A stretch of 64,000 bases of DNA from Yersinia intermedia (GCF_900635455.1 NZ_LR134116.1:3844001-3908000), one strand, 5' to 3'; positions 36,138 through 50,677 are shown, counted from the first letter of the stretch. Notes: a model not told the origin generated them from the letters alone. Translations and numbers: made by a program.

Positions 36138-37865
36138 TTATGTCCTCTCCGTTTTGCTAAGCCACATTTCGTCCATGCCACCACCACGAATCTGCATCGG
36201 GTAAACATGCTCCGTTTCATCAACCGTCACATCCACAAATACCAAACGCTTGGTCTCGGATAATTGTGTCAGGGCATCAGCCAGTTTGCTTTCCAACTCA
36301 TCCGGCGTGCGAATAGAAACGCCAATATGGCCATAGGCTTCAGCCAATTTGACGAAGTCAGGCAGCGAATCCATATAAGACTGTGAGTGTCGGCCAGAGT
36401 AGATCATGTCCTGCCACTGTTTCACCATACCGAGATAGCGGTTGTTCAGGTTCAACACCAGCACCGGCAAGTTATATTGCAATGCAGTGGATAATTCCTG
36501 AATATTCATCTGGATACTGCCATCACCGGTGACGCAAACTACGGTTTCGTCTGGTAACGCCAGCTTGACGCCAAGTGCTGCGGGCAGGCCAAAGCCCATC
36601 GTCCCCAGTCCACCGGAGTTAATCCAACGGCGTGGCTTATCAAACGGATAGTAAAGTGCAGCGAACATCTGGTGTTGACCGACATCAGAGGTGACATAGG
36701 CATCACCGCTGGTGAGGCGATGTAAGGTTTCGATCACCGCCTGCGGCTTGATTTTACCGCTGTCTTTGTTGTAACTCAGGCAATTGCGGGCACGCCATTG
36801 TTCGATGGATTGCCACCAGTCACGCAAACTATCGCAATCCTGTGTGCAATCAATCTGAGACAACAACTCCAGCATCTGTACCAAGACTTGTTTGGCATCA
36901 CCAACTATTGGAATATCTGCATTTACGGTTTTCGAAATTGAAGTCGGGTCGATATCGATGTGTACTACCGTGGCATTCGGGCAGTATTTCGCCAGATTGT
37001 TGGTGGTACGGTCATCAAAGCGCACGCCAACGGCAAAAATCAGATCCGTATTGTGCATCGCCATATTGGCTTCAAATGTTCCGTGCATCCCCAGCATACC
37101 TACGCTTTGGCGATGAGTTCCTGGGAAGCTCCCTAACCCCATCAAAGAGCTGGTCACCGGCAAATTCAGTTTCTCAGCAAGAACGAGCAGCTCTTCGTGA
37201 CAGGCAGAGTTAATCGCCCCACCGCCGACATACATGATGGGTTTCTTGGCCGCCAGAATAGTTTGCAGCGCGCGTTTAATCTGCCCACGATGGCCTTGTA
37301 CTGTGGGGTTATAAGAACGCAGGCTAACCTGATCCGGGTAGGCGTAAGGCATTTTTACTGCAGGTCCAACAATATCTTTTGGCAAATCGATAACGACCGG
37401 GCCTGGGCGGCCAGTTGATGCCAGATAGAAGGCTTTTTTCAGTACTGTTGGAATATCTTCAGTCCGCTTCACCAGAAAACTGTGTTTCACCACTGGGCGG
37501 GAGATCCCCACCATGTCACATTCCTGAAAAGCATCGTAGCCTATCAATGAGCTAGGTACCTGACCGGAAAGCACCACCATCGGTACTGAGTCCATATACG
37601 CAGTAGCGATACCGGTAATGGCATTGGTCGCACCTGGGCCTGAAGTAACCAGTACCACGCCAACCTCGCCGGTTGCTCGTGCATAGCCATCGGCCATGTG
37701 AACCGCGCCTTGTTCATGGCGCACCAGCACGTGATCGATGCCTCCGACCGTGTGCAGGGCATCGTAGATATCAAGTACGGCCCCGCCGGGATAACCGAAT
37801 ACATGCTTCACGCCCTGATCGATTAACGATCGGACAACCATCTCGGCTCCTGACAACATCTCCAT
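36138..37865 (-). CDS. ilvI: Acetolactate synthase III large subunit IlvI
   Basis: The thiamine diphosphate enzyme that condenses two pyruvates, or pyruvate and 2-ketobutyrate, in valine/leucine and isoleucine synthesis. The 575 residues match E. coli IlvI. They show [15 protein letters not shown], the catalytic Glu in [21 protein letters not shown], and the ThDP motif [29 protein letters not shown]. The ATG at 37865 is chosen because GGAGG lies eight bases away and the start then equals E. coli. Two upstream ATGs in frame lack such a site. In E. coli Lrp activates ilvIH; the AT-rich upstream gap fits this. Confidence 0.97.
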   Translation of the reverse strand: MEMLSGAEMVVRSLIDQGVKHVFGYPGGAVLDIYDALHTVGGIDHVLVRHEQGAVHMADGYARATGEVGVVLVTSGPGATNAITGIATAYMDSVPMVVLSGQVPSSLIGYDAFQECDMVGISRPVVKHSFLVKRTEDIPTVLKKAFYLASTGRPGPVVIDLPKDIVGPAVKMPYAYPDQVSLRSYNPTVQGHRGQIKRALQTILAAKKPIMYVGGGAINSACHEELLVLAEKLNLPVTSSLMGLGSFPGTHRQSVGMLGMHGTFEANMAMHNTDLIFAVGVRFDDRTTNNLAKYCPNATVVHIDIDPTSISKTVNADIPIVGDAKQVLVQMLELLSQIDCTQDCDSLRDWWQSIEQWRARNCLSYNKDSGKIKPQAVIETLHRLTSGDAYVTSDVGQHQMFAALYYPFDKPRRWINSGGLGTMGFGLPAALGVKLALPDETVVCVTGDGSIQMNIQELSTALQYNLPVLVLNLNNRYLGMVKQWQDMIYSGRHSQSYMDSLPDFVKLAEAYGHIGVSIRTPDELESKLADALTQLSETKRLVFVDVTVDETEHVYPMQIRGGGMDEMWLSKTERT

Positions 37866-38230
37866 GGGTTTTGCCTCCAGGCTTAGTTTGCTCATTGGAT
37901 AACGGGAAGTCATTTCCACGGGATCCTGTAGGAAAGGCACTTCGCCCTAATTCCTATATTTATTATTTGTACGTAATAACTTATTAACATAACGTCAGAT
38001 TTTCTGGCAGGCAAATGGCAATTCGCTGCACTAAAGACAATTTAGTTGGCCGCACTCTGTTTTTGTTCACATTACAAAAACAAAAAACTGCCTGAGAAGG
38101 GCTGACCTTAGTTTAAACACCGCCAAGATAATTAATCATAGAACTTAATCAGGCTAAGAATTTTACGCGTTGGTAGAAGAAAAAACGTGGGATGATACCG
38201 GGCCAGGTAAGTGAAGGGGCTGAACGTTCA
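37866..38230. other. ilvI upstream gap
   Basis: About 365 bp between ilvI and the acyl-CoA synthetase terminator. It should hold the ilvIH promoter and Lrp sites, but no single site could be read with confidence. No gene is seen in it. Confidence 0.4.
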
Positions 38231-38266
38231 GAAAAACAGCGGCTGCCTGTATCAGAACAGGCAGCA
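38231..38266 (-). terminator. Terminator of the acyl-CoA synthetase gene
   Basis: On the minus strand GCTGCCTG/CAGGCAGC forms an 8-bp stem with an 8-base loop. A T-run follows a few bases later. Confidence 0.75.
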
Positions 38267-38284
38267 ACATGATGACAGTATCGA

Positions 38285-40084
38285 CTAATCGCGGTACATA
38301 GAGTCAATTTCATTCTGATAACGCTGGAGAATGATTTTACGGCGCAGCTTCATAGTAGGGGTCAATTCACCCGTTTCCATGGTAAATGCCTGCGGTAACA
38401 ACGTAAAGCGCTTAACCTGCTCGAACAGCGCCAACTCTTTTTGCATATCTTTCAGCCTTTGTTCAAACAAACTGACAATATGGCTATGGCGTAATAACTC
38501 TAACCTGTCGTGGTATTTCAGGTTTATCGAACGGGCATACTCTTCAAGTGACTCAAAACAGGGCACTATCAGCGCGGAGACAAATTTGCGCGTATCAGCA
38601 ATAATCGCAACCTGTTCAATAAAACGATCCTGACCAAGTGTGCCCTCAATCATTTGCGGCGCAATATATTTCCCGCCGGAGGTTTTCATCAAGTCTTTCA
38701 GACGTTCGGTGATAAACAAGTTCCCTTGGGCATCCAACGCCCCGGCATCCCCCGTTTTGAGCCAACCATCTTCGGTGAACGACTCAGCCGTCTCTTGCGG
38801 TTTGTTAAAATAGCCGCGCATCACAATGGGACCGCGTACCTGAATTTCATTCTCTGCGCCCAAACGCACATCAATCCCCGGCAGCGGCTTACCGATAGAG
38901 CCGAAACGGAAATCTTGCTCTTCCCAACATGAAACGGTGGCACAGGTTTCGGTCATGCCATAGCCGTACTTAATATTGATACCGATTGCCTGGAAAAACA
39001 GGATGATATTGTCATCTAACCGAGCACCGGCGGCCGGTAAAAAGCGCACCCGCCCGCCTAATACCCCACGCAATTTACTCAATACCAAGCGATCCGCCAG
39101 CTTGTACATCTGCCCGGATAACAATGATAATTTTTGCCCACGTTGCAGGCTTTGGAATTGGCGCTCGCCACACCCTACCGCCCAACGGAACAACATCCGG
39201 CGATGCCATTTTGCCAGAGCGACTTTGTCATTGATGGCACTGAACACTTTCTCGTAAAACCGAGGGACAGCACACATCACCGTCGGCTTTACTGCCAGCA
39301 TCGCTGGTCGCACCCAATCAGTATTGCTGATATACACATTTTGGGCGCCAGTATGCATCACATAGAAGCTCCAGGCCCGCTCAAACACATGGGATAACGG
39401 CAGGAAACTAAGAGAGACATCCTCTGCTGTCAGGGTTAAACGCTGATCGTGCAAATAAAGCTGGGCGGCCATATTACGGTAATCCAGCATCACACCTTTC
39501 GGTTCACCGGTGGTTCCCGAGGTATAAATCAGTGTGAATAAATCATTTAAGTCGCAGCTATCTATACGTGCAGTGAGTAGATGTTGCTGTACCGCATCAG
39601 GCTGCTGCTCAAAATCAGCTAAGTGTTGGGCATATTCACAACCGCGTAAATCAACTGTAGGGTCTAACACAATAATCTGAGCAAGTTGCGGGCACAGCGG
39701 CTTTAGCGTTGCGGCTACATCAAATTGCGTTTGTCCGCCGACAAATAAAATACGCACATCGGCATCATTGAGCACATAGGCGGCCTGAGCACTGGTATTG
39801 GTGGCATACAATGGAACACTGACACCACGTAACTGCAAAATAGCTAAATCCGCCAACGACCAGGTCATGCTGTTATTGGCAAAAATCCCAATGCGCTCTT
39901 GGATGGCAACCCCTAGGGATAACAGAGCGGCTGAAATTTGGGTGACATGGGTATCAACCTGCTGCCAGCTTAATTGCTGTTCGCCCTCTGGCGACCATTC
40001 ACGCAAGGCTATTTGGTCAGCACGGTGGCTGATTTGTTGGCGCAGTCGGCGCACAAGGTGGTATTGCTCTAATGTGTGGGTCAT
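38285..40084 (-). CDS. Long-chain acyl-CoA synthetase (FadD15-like AMP-forming ligase)
   Basis: A 599-residue ANL-superfamily enzyme that should activate fatty acids to acyl-CoA through acyl-AMP. Motifs: the P-loop YTSGTTGEPKGVMLDYRNM, LPLSHVFERAWSFYVM, the A5 motif YGMTETCATVS, and the hinge region WLKTGDAGALDAQGNLFITERLKDLMKTSGGKYIAP. It resembles the FadD15/long-chain group more than E. coli FadD. The ATG at 40084 gives a typical start (THTLEQYHLVRRLRQQ), but its ribosome binding site is weak. The frame stays open to 40270 with in-frame ATGs at 40237 and earlier, adding a 62-residue charged tail. E. coli has no gene here between leuO and ilvI. Confidence 0.82.
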   Translation of the reverse strand: MTHTLEQYHLVRRLRQQISHRADQIALREWSPEGEQQLSWQQVDTHVTQISAALLSLGVAIQERIGIFANNSMTWSLADLAILQLRGVSVPLYATNTSAQAAYVLNDADVRILFVGGQTQFDVAATLKPLCPQLAQIIVLDPTVDLRGCEYAQHLADFEQQPDAVQQHLLTARIDSCDLNDLFTLIYTSGTTGEPKGVMLDYRNMAAQLYLHDQRLTLTAEDVSLSFLPLSHVFERAWSFYVMHTGAQNVYISNTDWVRPAMLAVKPTVMCAVPRFYEKVFSAINDKVALAKWHRRMLFRWAVGCGERQFQSLQRGQKLSLLSGQMYKLADRLVLSKLRGVLGGRVRFLPAAGARLDDNIILFFQAIGINIKYGYGMTETCATVSCWEEQDFRFGSIGKPLPGIDVRLGAENEIQVRGPIVMRGYFNKPQETAESFTEDGWLKTGDAGALDAQGNLFITERLKDLMKTSGGKYIAPQMIEGTLGQDRFIEQVAIIADTRKFVSALIVPCFESLEEYARSINLKYHDRLELLRHSHIVSLFEQRLKDMQKELALFEQVKRFTLLPQAFTMETGELTPTMKLRRKIILQRYQNEIDSMYRD

Positions 40085-40480
40085 AACATCGCCGCTCGCT
40101 TTGTACTCGCCATCTTTCAAGTTACTGCTGTGAAGCGGCTTGCGCTTATCCAAATCAGGTGACTGGACCAGTTTATCGGGAGCCTTTCGCTTAGCGCCGT
40201 CCCGCACCTTGAAATCTATTGGGTATTGATTATCCATTAAAGTGTACTGCAACTTGCAGCTAATTGGCATTCAGCTTACATGTGTTCACTTTTTTTCGCG
40301 CAGTCTACCCGCTCTATCGGTTAGAGCAAATAAAATTCAGAGTAGAAGTGTGAGCTGAAATTGACTTTGATGAAAAATAGAGCATTTAGGGCGGCAAGGG
40401 GAGTCGGCAGGACAATAGCGTGGCGTTGAACTGAACAATGGCCGACAACAAAAACACACGTTAAGTTAGTTGTTACCTTA

Positions 40481-40515
40481 CCTGCTACTGAGAATAAGAT
40501 AATTCCAGCAGCAGG
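40481..40515 (-). terminator. Hairpin after leuO
   Basis: CCUGCUGCUG pairs with CAGUAGCAGG (10 bp, one G-U) in the minus-strand transcript around a 15-base AU-rich loop, starting 15 bp past the leuO stop. T-rich sequence after it is modest. The remaining gap up to 40284 shows no gene. Confidence 0.5.
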
Positions 40516-40530
40516 GGTTAACAAAAATAA

Positions 40531-41487
40531 TTACGCAGGAATAGTAAGTTGGCTGAGTAGCTCTTTCATCCACTGATGGCCTTTATCTCTATCAGTAGAT
40601 TCATGCCACGTGAGATAACATGGCCGGTTTGTATTTTTCCAAGGTAAAGAGATAAGTTTCAGATTAAGCGCATCGCTGTATTTTTGAGCAAGCCAACGAG
40701 GCGCAATTGCCACAAAGCAAGTTTGAGATACAATATTAAGCACACTATTCATATCAGTACTTTCATATACAATAGTTTGAGCACTGACCTCTGACTCATA
40801 ATAATGCCCACTGAAAGAACCTACTTTATCCAATGACACTACCGCATGTAGCTCTGAAAGGAGTTGTTCTTGCGTAATTGAATTACCAATACGGGGATGG
40901 TCTTTCGAGACTACCAGAACGGATTCATCATTAGAGATTGATAAATAATGAAAGTCCGGGCGCTCAAATTTGGTATAACCTATAACAAATTCGGTCTCTT
41001 GATAGCGCAACTGATGCTCAATATTATCATTCAAATAGGATTTGATCATGATCTGAACATTAGGCGCTAATTGCTTAATGCATTGTATTATTTGTGCCGT
41101 CAATCTGATATCTAACGGACTACAAACAGATAATTTAAAGATTCGCTTACTCTTTTTGGCTTCAAAGCCGGCACCGGGCAACTCATTTTGAACTAATTGC
41201 AGGGCTTGCCTCACCGGCCCAAACAACTGACGAGCCCTGGAGGTAGGCTGAATACCTCGGCCATAACGAACGAACAGCTCGTCATTAAACATCACTTTCA
41301 AACGGGCAACGGCATTACTCACTGCTGGCTGGGACATTCCCAGTGACTGGGCTGCACGTGTCACGTTATGCATTTGCATCACGGCATCAAAAACGGTTAA
41401 TAAATTGAGGTCGACACTTCTTAAGTGAACATCACTACCTTCTTTTTTAGTTACTTGGTCGTCGGCTACTAAGTTGTGTTCAAACAT
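40531..41487 (-). CDS. leuO: LysR-type regulator LeuO
   Basis: LeuO is a LysR-family regulator that opposes H-NS silencing at many loci in enterobacteria. The 318-residue protein has the N-terminal winged helix [59 protein letters not shown], and a C-terminal effector domain ending in [18 protein letters not shown]. The ATG at 41487 is chosen because GGAG lies six bases upstream. It is divergent from leuABCD, as in E. coli, across a very AT-rich gap. Confidence 0.95.
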   Translation of the reverse strand: MFEHNLVADDQVTKKEGSDVHLRSVDLNLLTVFDAVMQMHNVTRAAQSLGMSQPAVSNAVARLKVMFNDELFVRYGRGIQPTSRARQLFGPVRQALQLVQNELPGAGFEAKKSKRIFKLSVCSPLDIRLTAQIIQCIKQLAPNVQIMIKSYLNDNIEHQLRYQETEFVIGYTKFERPDFHYLSISNDESVLVVSKDHPRIGNSITQEQLLSELHAVVSLDKVGSFSGHYYESEVSAQTIVYESTDMNSVLNIVSQTCFVAIAPRWLAQKYSDALNLKLISLPWKNTNRPCYLTWHESTDRDKGHQWMKELLSQLTIPA

Positions 41488-42107
41488 GCTTAACTCCACT
41501 AAGCTTTATGCAGATGGCATGATTAATAAAAGAACTTTACTGATATTTATATACACCTCAAAATATCTTTATTCTCTTACTATTAACAATACCAATGTTC
41601 TCATCACTACTCTTGTTGAGTAAAATGAGTCTCATCCTTGTATAAATGCAAAAGTATTAATTTACTCCCTATCTTTTAGTCAATAACGCCCATAGATAAA
41701 TTCGCGAACAAAGTATTCACATAAAATATCTTATATATATTTCCACAGAAATTTACATCAAAAATGCCAACCCGTTTAATCATAAGTACCAATAATAAAC
41801 TTAACAAGATAATCACATCACAAAATGAGATGATTGACAACTATGTCATTAATAAATAATAAATTCATCAATTCAAACTTATTAATCCTTAGTTATTAGC
41901 ATCAACATATTAAATAATGAATTTAATCTCGTCATTTAATTATACCCACAGAACAAACTCATAACATTTAAAAATAACAAACGCTATTATTTATAATAGT
42001 GATGAATATTTATATTAAAAAATATATATTGTAAAAATAATAAGATTTATTGTGAATTTATCATTGTAATAACTAACAGGCTGCTATTACTTATCTCATT
42101 CCCTACC
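41488..42107. other. AT-rich leuO upstream region
   Basis: About 620 bp of strongly AT-rich DNA between leuO and the small ORF at 42120. In E. coli and Salmonella the leuO promoter region is bound by H-NS and LeuO; the composition here fits that. No gene and no unambiguous operator could be read. Confidence 0.5.
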
Positions 42108-42119
42108 AAGGAGACCTCA

Positions 42120-42272
42120 ATGTGGCATACCAAAACCGACGTTTTCCTCTCTAGGCAGATGATTTATGGCCCAAAATATCAGAGAAGCACAATAATCCAT
42201 ATTATGAAGATTATGCCAAATAAAACAAAATCATCAGTATCTATTTTTAGATTAAAAACCCTATATATTTAA
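42120..42272 (+). CDS. Candidate 50-residue protein between leuO and leuL
   Basis: AAGGAG (42108-42113) lies six bases from the ATG, a near-ideal ribosome binding site in otherwise AT-rich DNA. The frame codes 50 residues starting MWHTKTDVFLSRQMIYGPK and ending in FRLKTLYI, basic and without a clear membrane span. A hairpin and T-run overlap its end. I do not recognise a family. It may be a small protein or a leader-type peptide in the LeuO-controlled region, or a decayed remnant. Confidence 0.35.
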   Translation: MWHTKTDVFLSRQMIYGPKYQRSTIIHIMKIMPNKTKSSVSIFRLKTLYI

Positions 42273-42287
42273 TTTTTAGGTTTTTTA
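42254..42287 (+). terminator. Probable terminator upstream of leuL
   Basis: AAAACC-CTA pairs with TAGGTTTT with one bulged base, and a run of Ts follows. It would end any transcript across the small ORF at 42120. Confidence 0.5.
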
Positions 42288-42419
42288 TGTCGTTATAAGG
42301 AATCTATAACCCGCGTAACCAGTTGAACACGCCATTTTAAACAAAAGTTGACATGACCACAAAATTCACGTATCAATTTAGGCAACGCATTATTTTAACC
42401 AATGAGAAACTGAAAAATT

Positions 42420-42503
42420 ATGTTCTACTCAACCCGTCTACTAAGCCTACTACTTAACGCATCTCACTTGCGCGGTATGTTGGTGGACGGAAATCAGAAC
42501 TGA
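42420..42503 (+). CDS. leuL: leu operon leader peptide LeuL
   Basis: A 27-codon ORF reading [20 protein letters not shown]... with five Leu in six codons, four of them the rare CTA. E. coli LeuL has four Leu in a row. When leucyl-tRNA is short the ribosome stalls here and the downstream terminator does not form. It stops 22 bp before the attenuator hairpin. Confidence 0.88.
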   Translation: MFYSTRLLSLLLNASHLRGMLVDGNQN

Positions 42504-42525
42504 TTCAGTCATCAAGATTAACAAG

Positions 42526-42552
42526 CCCGCGCAAATGCGCGGGTTTTTTTTT
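42526..42552 (+). terminator. leu operon attenuator
   Basis: CCCGCGC/GCGCGGG forms a 7-bp stem with loop AAAT followed by nine Ts. It lies 40 bp before leuA and is the terminator of the leuL attenuation system. Confidence 0.92.
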
Positions 42553-42592
42553 ACCCGCTAAGCGCAAAAGTAAACACGACAAGGAACAAACC

Positions 42593-46681
<4,089 letters not shown>

Positions 46682-46695
46682 CCGGAGACACCATT

Positions 46696-47298
46696 ATGGC
46701 TAAATTTACTCAACACACGGGTTTGGTCGCTCCGTTGGATGCGGCAAATGTCGATACCGACGCGATTATCCCAAAACAGTTTTTACAAAAAGTGACTCGC
46801 ACTGGCTTCGGCCAACACTTATTTAACGACTGGCGTTTTCTTGACGATGCAGGCCAGGTGCCAAACCCTGAGTTTGTGCTGAACCAACCCCGCTATCTGG
46901 GTGCAACTATTCTGTTGGCGCGTGAGAATTTCGGTTGTGGCTCCTCGCGGGAACATGCGCCATGGGCGCTGACCGATTTCGGTTTCAAAGTGGTTATTGC
47001 CCCTAGTTTCGCTGATATATTTTACGGTAACTCGTTTAATAACCAATTATTACCGGTGACCCTAAGCGAAGCGGATATCGATACCTTATTCCAATTGGTT
47101 AACGACAATGAAGGCATTGAGTTTATTGTTGATTTGGAAGAGCAAACCGTGAAGGCCGGTGGCAATAGTTATTCTTTTGAAATAGACAGCTTCCGCCGCC
47201 ATTGTATGATTAATGGCTTGGACAGTATTGGCCTGACGTTGCAACATGAAAGTAATATTTCTGCATATGAAAAACAGCAACCGGCATTTTTACGTTAA
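46696..47298 (+). CDS. leuD: 3-isopropylmalate dehydratase small subunit LeuD
   Basis: The small swivel-domain subunit of isopropylmalate isomerase. The 200 residues (E. coli 201) contain [46 protein letters not shown] and QLLPVTLSE. It follows leuC by 14 bp with GGAG upstream and closes the operon. Confidence 0.97.
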   Translation: MAKFTQHTGLVAPLDAANVDTDAIIPKQFLQKVTRTGFGQHLFNDWRFLDDAGQVPNPEFVLNQPRYLGATILLARENFGCGSSREHAPWALTDFGFKVVIAPSFADIFYGNSFNNQLLPVTLSEADIDTLFQLVNDNEGIEFIVDLEEQTVKAGGNSYSFEIDSFRRHCMINGLDSIGLTLQHESNISAYEKQQPAFLR

Positions 47299-47326
47299 TT
47301 TATTTTAAGTTAATTTTGTGAGTATA

Positions 47327-47358
47327 TTGTTGGTGTCAGGTAAGCCCTGACCCAACAA
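47327..47358 (+). terminator. Hairpin after leuD
   Basis: TTGTTGG(T)GTCAGG pairs with CCTGAC(C)CAACAA around a five-base loop, 28 bp past leuD. No strong T-run follows, so it may be a weak terminator or an RNA 3' end. Confidence 0.6.
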
Positions 47359-47521
47359 TTCAAAATCTATAAAAATACTAATTAAAAACGCATCCTTTCT
47401 TAGTTCATTTTTCACGAAAAAAGCCAAATCCCATATCAATCAACTTGTTATATAACAGTTTCTCAAGTTATTATTTTAACTAAGTATTAATGATTCTGAT
47501 ATTGACTAATTTGATTATATT

Positions 47522-47564
47522 TTGTGCTGGCGGTCACTTTTTATTTCTTCAACCACGGTATGCT
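47522..47564 (+). promoter_or_regulatory. Probable CRP site and promoter of tnaC-tnaA-mtr
   Basis: TGTGC-N6-TCACT (47523-47538) is a good CRP-cAMP match, two outer bases from the consensus. TATGCT (47559-47564) can be the -10. The site is then centred near -41, a class II arrangement. tna operons are catabolite-controlled in E. coli, which agrees. Confidence 0.6.
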
Positions 47565-47596
47565 GTCATCCTCCATCCACACCTAGAGGGCGCCTT

Positions 47597-47695
47597 ATGA
47601 CACGCATTGCATTGCGTTACGAAGCTCGCATCTCCGGCGATAGCCGAGCCTGGTTTAATATAGATTACCGCCTCGCCAACGATTTCCCGCGTTAA
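47597..47695 (+). CDS. tnaC: Tryptophanase leader peptide TnaC
   Basis: TnaC stalls the ribosome at its stop codon when tryptophan is high, keeping Rho off the leader RNA so that tnaA is expressed. The 32-residue ORF ends in AWFNIDYRLANDFPR. The E. coli residues needed for stalling are Trp12, Asp16 and Pro24; here Trp19, Asp23 and Pro31 keep the same W-x3-D-x7-P spacing, and WFNID is identical. One residue, Arg, follows the Pro, as in some other species whose TnaC is longer than that of E. coli. AGAGGG lies seven bases before the ATG. It is too short for routine gene calling. Confidence 0.92.
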   Translation: MTRIALRYEARISGDSRAWFNIDYRLANDFPR

Positions 47696-47817
47696 CACCT
47701 CCATTGCTTATTCAGCTTAGGCTGAAAACACTCATTTATTTATTTTATTGCCGTCATTGGTAATGCGAATAACTATTTTCGCTCGCCATACATGACTGCA
47801 TTTTTAATATTAATATA
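47696..47817 (+). promoter_or_regulatory. tnaC-tnaA leader, presumed Rho-dependent attenuation region
   Basis: The leader continues 197 nt from the tnaC stop to tnaA. It starts with a C-rich stretch (CACCTCCATTGC), then a TTCAGC/GCTGAA hairpin (47711-47726). The E. coli leader has a rut site and Rho pause sites here. The function is inferred from position and the TnaC match. Confidence 0.5.
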
Positions 47818-47878
47818 TATGCCCAAAGTAATTGGAGTTGCAGAGCCGTTAGCTGCGACTGCAAGTATCAAGGGTATT
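47818..47878. repeat. Internally deleted ERIC (61 bp) before tnaA
   Basis: Starts TATGCCCAAAGTAATTGGAG and ends CAAGGGTATT, matching both ERIC termini, but lacks the middle. It is of the same type as the 59-bp copy at 14874. It abuts the GGAG ribosome binding site of tnaA (47880-47883). Confidence 0.7.
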
Positions 47879-47892
47879 TGGAGTCATAAGCC

Positions 47893-49293
47893 ATGAAACG
47901 TATCCCAGAACCCTTCCGTATTAAAATGGTTGAAAATATTCGGATGACCAACCGGGAAGATCGTGAGAAAGCATTAATCGAAGCAGGCTATAACCCATTC
48001 TTACTGCCGAGTGAAGATGTCTATATTGATTTGCTCACCGACTCTGGCACCGGTGCGATGAGTGACCGCCAATGGGCCGGGTTAATGATGGGCGATGAGG
48101 CCTATGCCGGTTCGCGTAACTACTATCACTTGTGTGACCAAGTGAAGAAACTGATTGGCTATCCGTTTACTATCCCAACCCATCAGGGGCGTGGCGCTGA
48201 ACAGATTCTGTTCCCTTGCCTGATTGCGAAAAAACAAAAGGCCGGTGGGGGTAAGAAGCCAGTCTTTATTTCCAATTTCCACTTTGATACCACGGCGGCT
48301 CACGTTGAGATGAACGGTGCGAAGGCAATTAACGTAGTCACACCGAAAGCCTTTGATACCGTTGCATATTATGACTGGAAAGGGGATTTCGATTTAGATC
48401 AGTTAAAAGCAACCATTGCCGAACATGGTGCAGAAAACGTGGTTTCTATTATTACCACCGTGACCTGTAATAGCTCCGGCGGTCAGCCTATTTCTATGAG
48501 CAATATGCGCGAAGTGTATCGCATCGCTCAGCAGCACAATATTCCAGTGGTGATCGACTCCGCTCGCTTCTGTGAAAATGCCTGGTTTATCAAACAAAGA
48601 GAGCCGGGTTACGCGGATAAATCCGTCAAAGAAATCATTTTAGAGATGTACCAATATGGCGATATGTTAACCATGTCTGCCAAAAAAGACCCCATGGTAA
48701 ATATTGGTGGATTATGTTGTTTCCGTACCGATGAAGACCTATTCAACGATGTTCGCATCCGTTGCGTGCCAATGGAAGGGTTTGTCACCTATGGCGGTTT
48801 AGCTGGTCGTGATATGGAAGCACTGGCCATCGGGCTGGAAGAAGGAATGAACGAGGACTTCCTGAAGTACCGTATCGGACAGGTAGAATATTTGGGTGAC
48901 CGCCTGCGGGCGGGCGGGATCCCAATTCAGTATCCTACCGGCGGCCACGCAGTATTTGTCGATGCCAAGATTCTGCTGCCACATATTCCGGCTGAGCAAT
49001 TCCCAGCCCAAGCCTTGAATAACGAACTGTATCTGGAGGCAGGTATCCGCAGTGTGGAAATTGGCTCGCTACTGCTGGGGCGAGATCCAGAAACGGGTAA
49101 ACAAAAACCGTCACCGCTGGAACTGCTGCGCCTGACGATCCCGCGCCGGGTCTACACCAACGACCATATGGATTACATCGCCGACGCACTGATTTCGCTC
49201 AAATCACGCGCTCATGATATCAAAGGCTTAACCTTTACTTACGAACCCCCTGTTCTGCGCCACTTTGTTGCCCGGTTAAAACCGGTCGAATAA
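47893..49293 (+). CDS. tnaA: Tryptophanase TnaA
   Basis: TnaA is a pyridoxal phosphate enzyme that splits L-tryptophan into indole, pyruvate and ammonia. The 466 residues (E. coli 471) contain [13 protein letters not shown], the PLP-region [32 protein letters not shown], and the Schiff-base lysine in [13 protein letters not shown] (Lys265 here). The catalytic regions are complete, so an indole-positive strain is expected. GGAG lies nine bases upstream of the ATG. Confidence 0.97.
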   Translation: MKRIPEPFRIKMVENIRMTNREDREKALIEAGYNPFLLPSEDVYIDLLTDSGTGAMSDRQWAGLMMGDEAYAGSRNYYHLCDQVKKLIGYPFTIPTHQGRGAEQILFPCLIAKKQKAGGGKKPVFISNFHFDTTAAHVEMNGAKAINVVTPKAFDTVAYYDWKGDFDLDQLKATIAEHGAENVVSIITTVTCNSSGGQPISMSNMREVYRIAQQHNIPVVIDSARFCENAWFIKQREPGYADKSVKEIILEMYQYGDMLTMSAKKDPMVNIGGLCCFRTDEDLFNDVRIRCVPMEGFVTYGGLAGRDMEALAIGLEEGMNEDFLKYRIGQVEYLGDRLRAGGIPIQYPTGGHAVFVDAKILLPHIPAEQFPAQALNNELYLEAGIRSVEIGSLLLGRDPETGKQKPSPLELLRLTIPRRVYTNDHMDYIADALISLKSRAHDIKGLTFTYEPPVLRHFVARLKPVE

Positions 49294-49319
49294 AGCGCGA
49301 CGACCACTCTAACAACACG

Positions 49320-49344
49320 CCCCCTGTTCACTTCAGGCAGGGGG
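49320..49344 (+). terminator. Hairpin between tnaA and mtr
   Basis: CCCCCTG/CAGGGGG forms a 7-bp GC stem with an 11-base loop. No strong T-run follows, so partial read-through into mtr is likely and the two genes probably form one operon with reduced distal expression. Confidence 0.5.
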
Positions 49345-49403
49345 AATATTGCTGCCAAATCGCTACCTCTATAAGTGGTAAAACCACACGAGGACACCCT
49401 ACT

Positions 49404-50666
49404 ATGGCCCAAACAACACTGGAAGATCAGGTCGCAGCACGTAAAATTAAAAATCCTTCCCTGCTCGGCGGAGCAATGATTATTGCAGGAACCATCGTCG
49501 GCGCAGGTATGTTTTCATTACCGGTCGTTATGTCAGGGATCTGGTTTTATTGGTCTATTGCCGTTTTGGTTTTTACCTGGTTTTGTATGCTTCATTCAGG
49601 ATTAATGATCCTCGAAGCTAACCTCAATTATCATACCGGTGCCAGTTTTGACACCATCACCAAAGACTTACTGGGTAACGGCTGGAATGTAATCAATGGC
49701 CTGACTGTCGCCTTTGTGCTCTACATTCTGACTTACGCTTATATCTCTGCCAGCGGTTCGGTTATTCAACACACGTTGCGCGGGATGGGGATCGATTTTC
49801 CGGCCCGATTAGGCGGACTGTTCTTTGCTCTGTTCGTCGCCTTTATTGTCTGGCTCAGCACCACAGCCGTCAGCCGGATGACCACCATCGTGCTGGGCGC
49901 TAAAATTCTCACCTTCTTTATGACGTTCGGCGGGCTGTTGGGCCATGTCGAACCGGTGAAACTGTTTAACCTGAGCGAAGCCAATCCCAGCTATCTGCCT
50001 TACCTGCTGATGACCTTGCCGTTCTGCCTGGCATCATTCGGTTACCACGGCAACGTCCCCAGTTTGATGAAGTATTACGGCAAGAATCCACATCGTATCC
50101 GTAACTGCCTGCTGATTGGTACTCTGCTGGCGCTGACCCTCTATATCATCTGGCTGGTCGGCACGATGGGCAATATCCCACGGCCACAATTTCGCGAGAT
50201 AGCCAGCCAGGGCGGCAATATTGATGTATTGGTCAGTGCGCTTGGTGGGATTTTGCAAAGTTCATCGATGGACCTGCTGCTAACTGTCTTCTCAAACTTC
50301 GCGGTCGCCAGCTCATTCCTTGGTGTAACATTGGGACTATTTGATTATCTTGCGGATTTATTTAAGTTTGACGACAGTCGCTTAGGACGTGGGAAGACTG
50401 CGGTTATCACCTTCCTGCCGCCAATATTGGGTGGGCTGATATATCCAGATGGTTTCATTTACGCTATCGGCTATGCCGGGCTGGCAGCTACCGTCTGGGC
50501 GGCCATCGTACCGGCACTGCTGGCACGCGCTTCACGTAAGCGCTTCGGCAGCCCACTGTATCGTGTGTGGGGCGGTACCCCATTGATTATTGTGATTTTA
50601 CTGTTTGGGGCGGTTAACGCCATCGCCCATATTTTATCCAGTCTGAACCTGTTACCCATCTATTAA
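49404..50666 (+). CDS. mtr: Tryptophan-specific permease Mtr (in the tnaB position)
   Basis: A 420-residue inner-membrane aromatic amino acid transporter of the Mtr/TnaB/TyrP family with about eleven membrane spans. It matches E. coli Mtr closely: [86 protein letters not shown] and a LSSLNLLP end. The match is better than to TnaB, the low-affinity transporter that usually follows tnaA. The location implies it feeds Trp to TnaA. An N-terminal tail of about 17 residues precedes the first span. Confidence 0.9.
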   Translation: MAQTTLEDQVAARKIKNPSLLGGAMIIAGTIVGAGMFSLPVVMSGIWFYWSIAVLVFTWFCMLHSGLMILEANLNYHTGASFDTITKDLLGNGWNVINGLTVAFVLYILTYAYISASGSVIQHTLRGMGIDFPARLGGLFFALFVAFIVWLSTTAVSRMTTIVLGAKILTFFMTFGGLLGHVEPVKLFNLSEANPSYLPYLLMTLPFCLASFGYHGNVPSLMKYYGKNPHRIRNCLLIGTLLALTLYIIWLVGTMGNIPRPQFREIASQGGNIDVLVSALGGILQSSSMDLLLTVFSNFAVASSFLGVTLGLFDYLADLFKFDDSRLGRGKTAVITFLPPILGGLIYPDGFIYAIGYAGLAATVWAAIVPALLARASRKRFGSPLYRVWGGTPLIIVILLFGAVNAIAHILSSLNLLPIY

Positions 50667-50677
50667 GCTCTTTCGCA

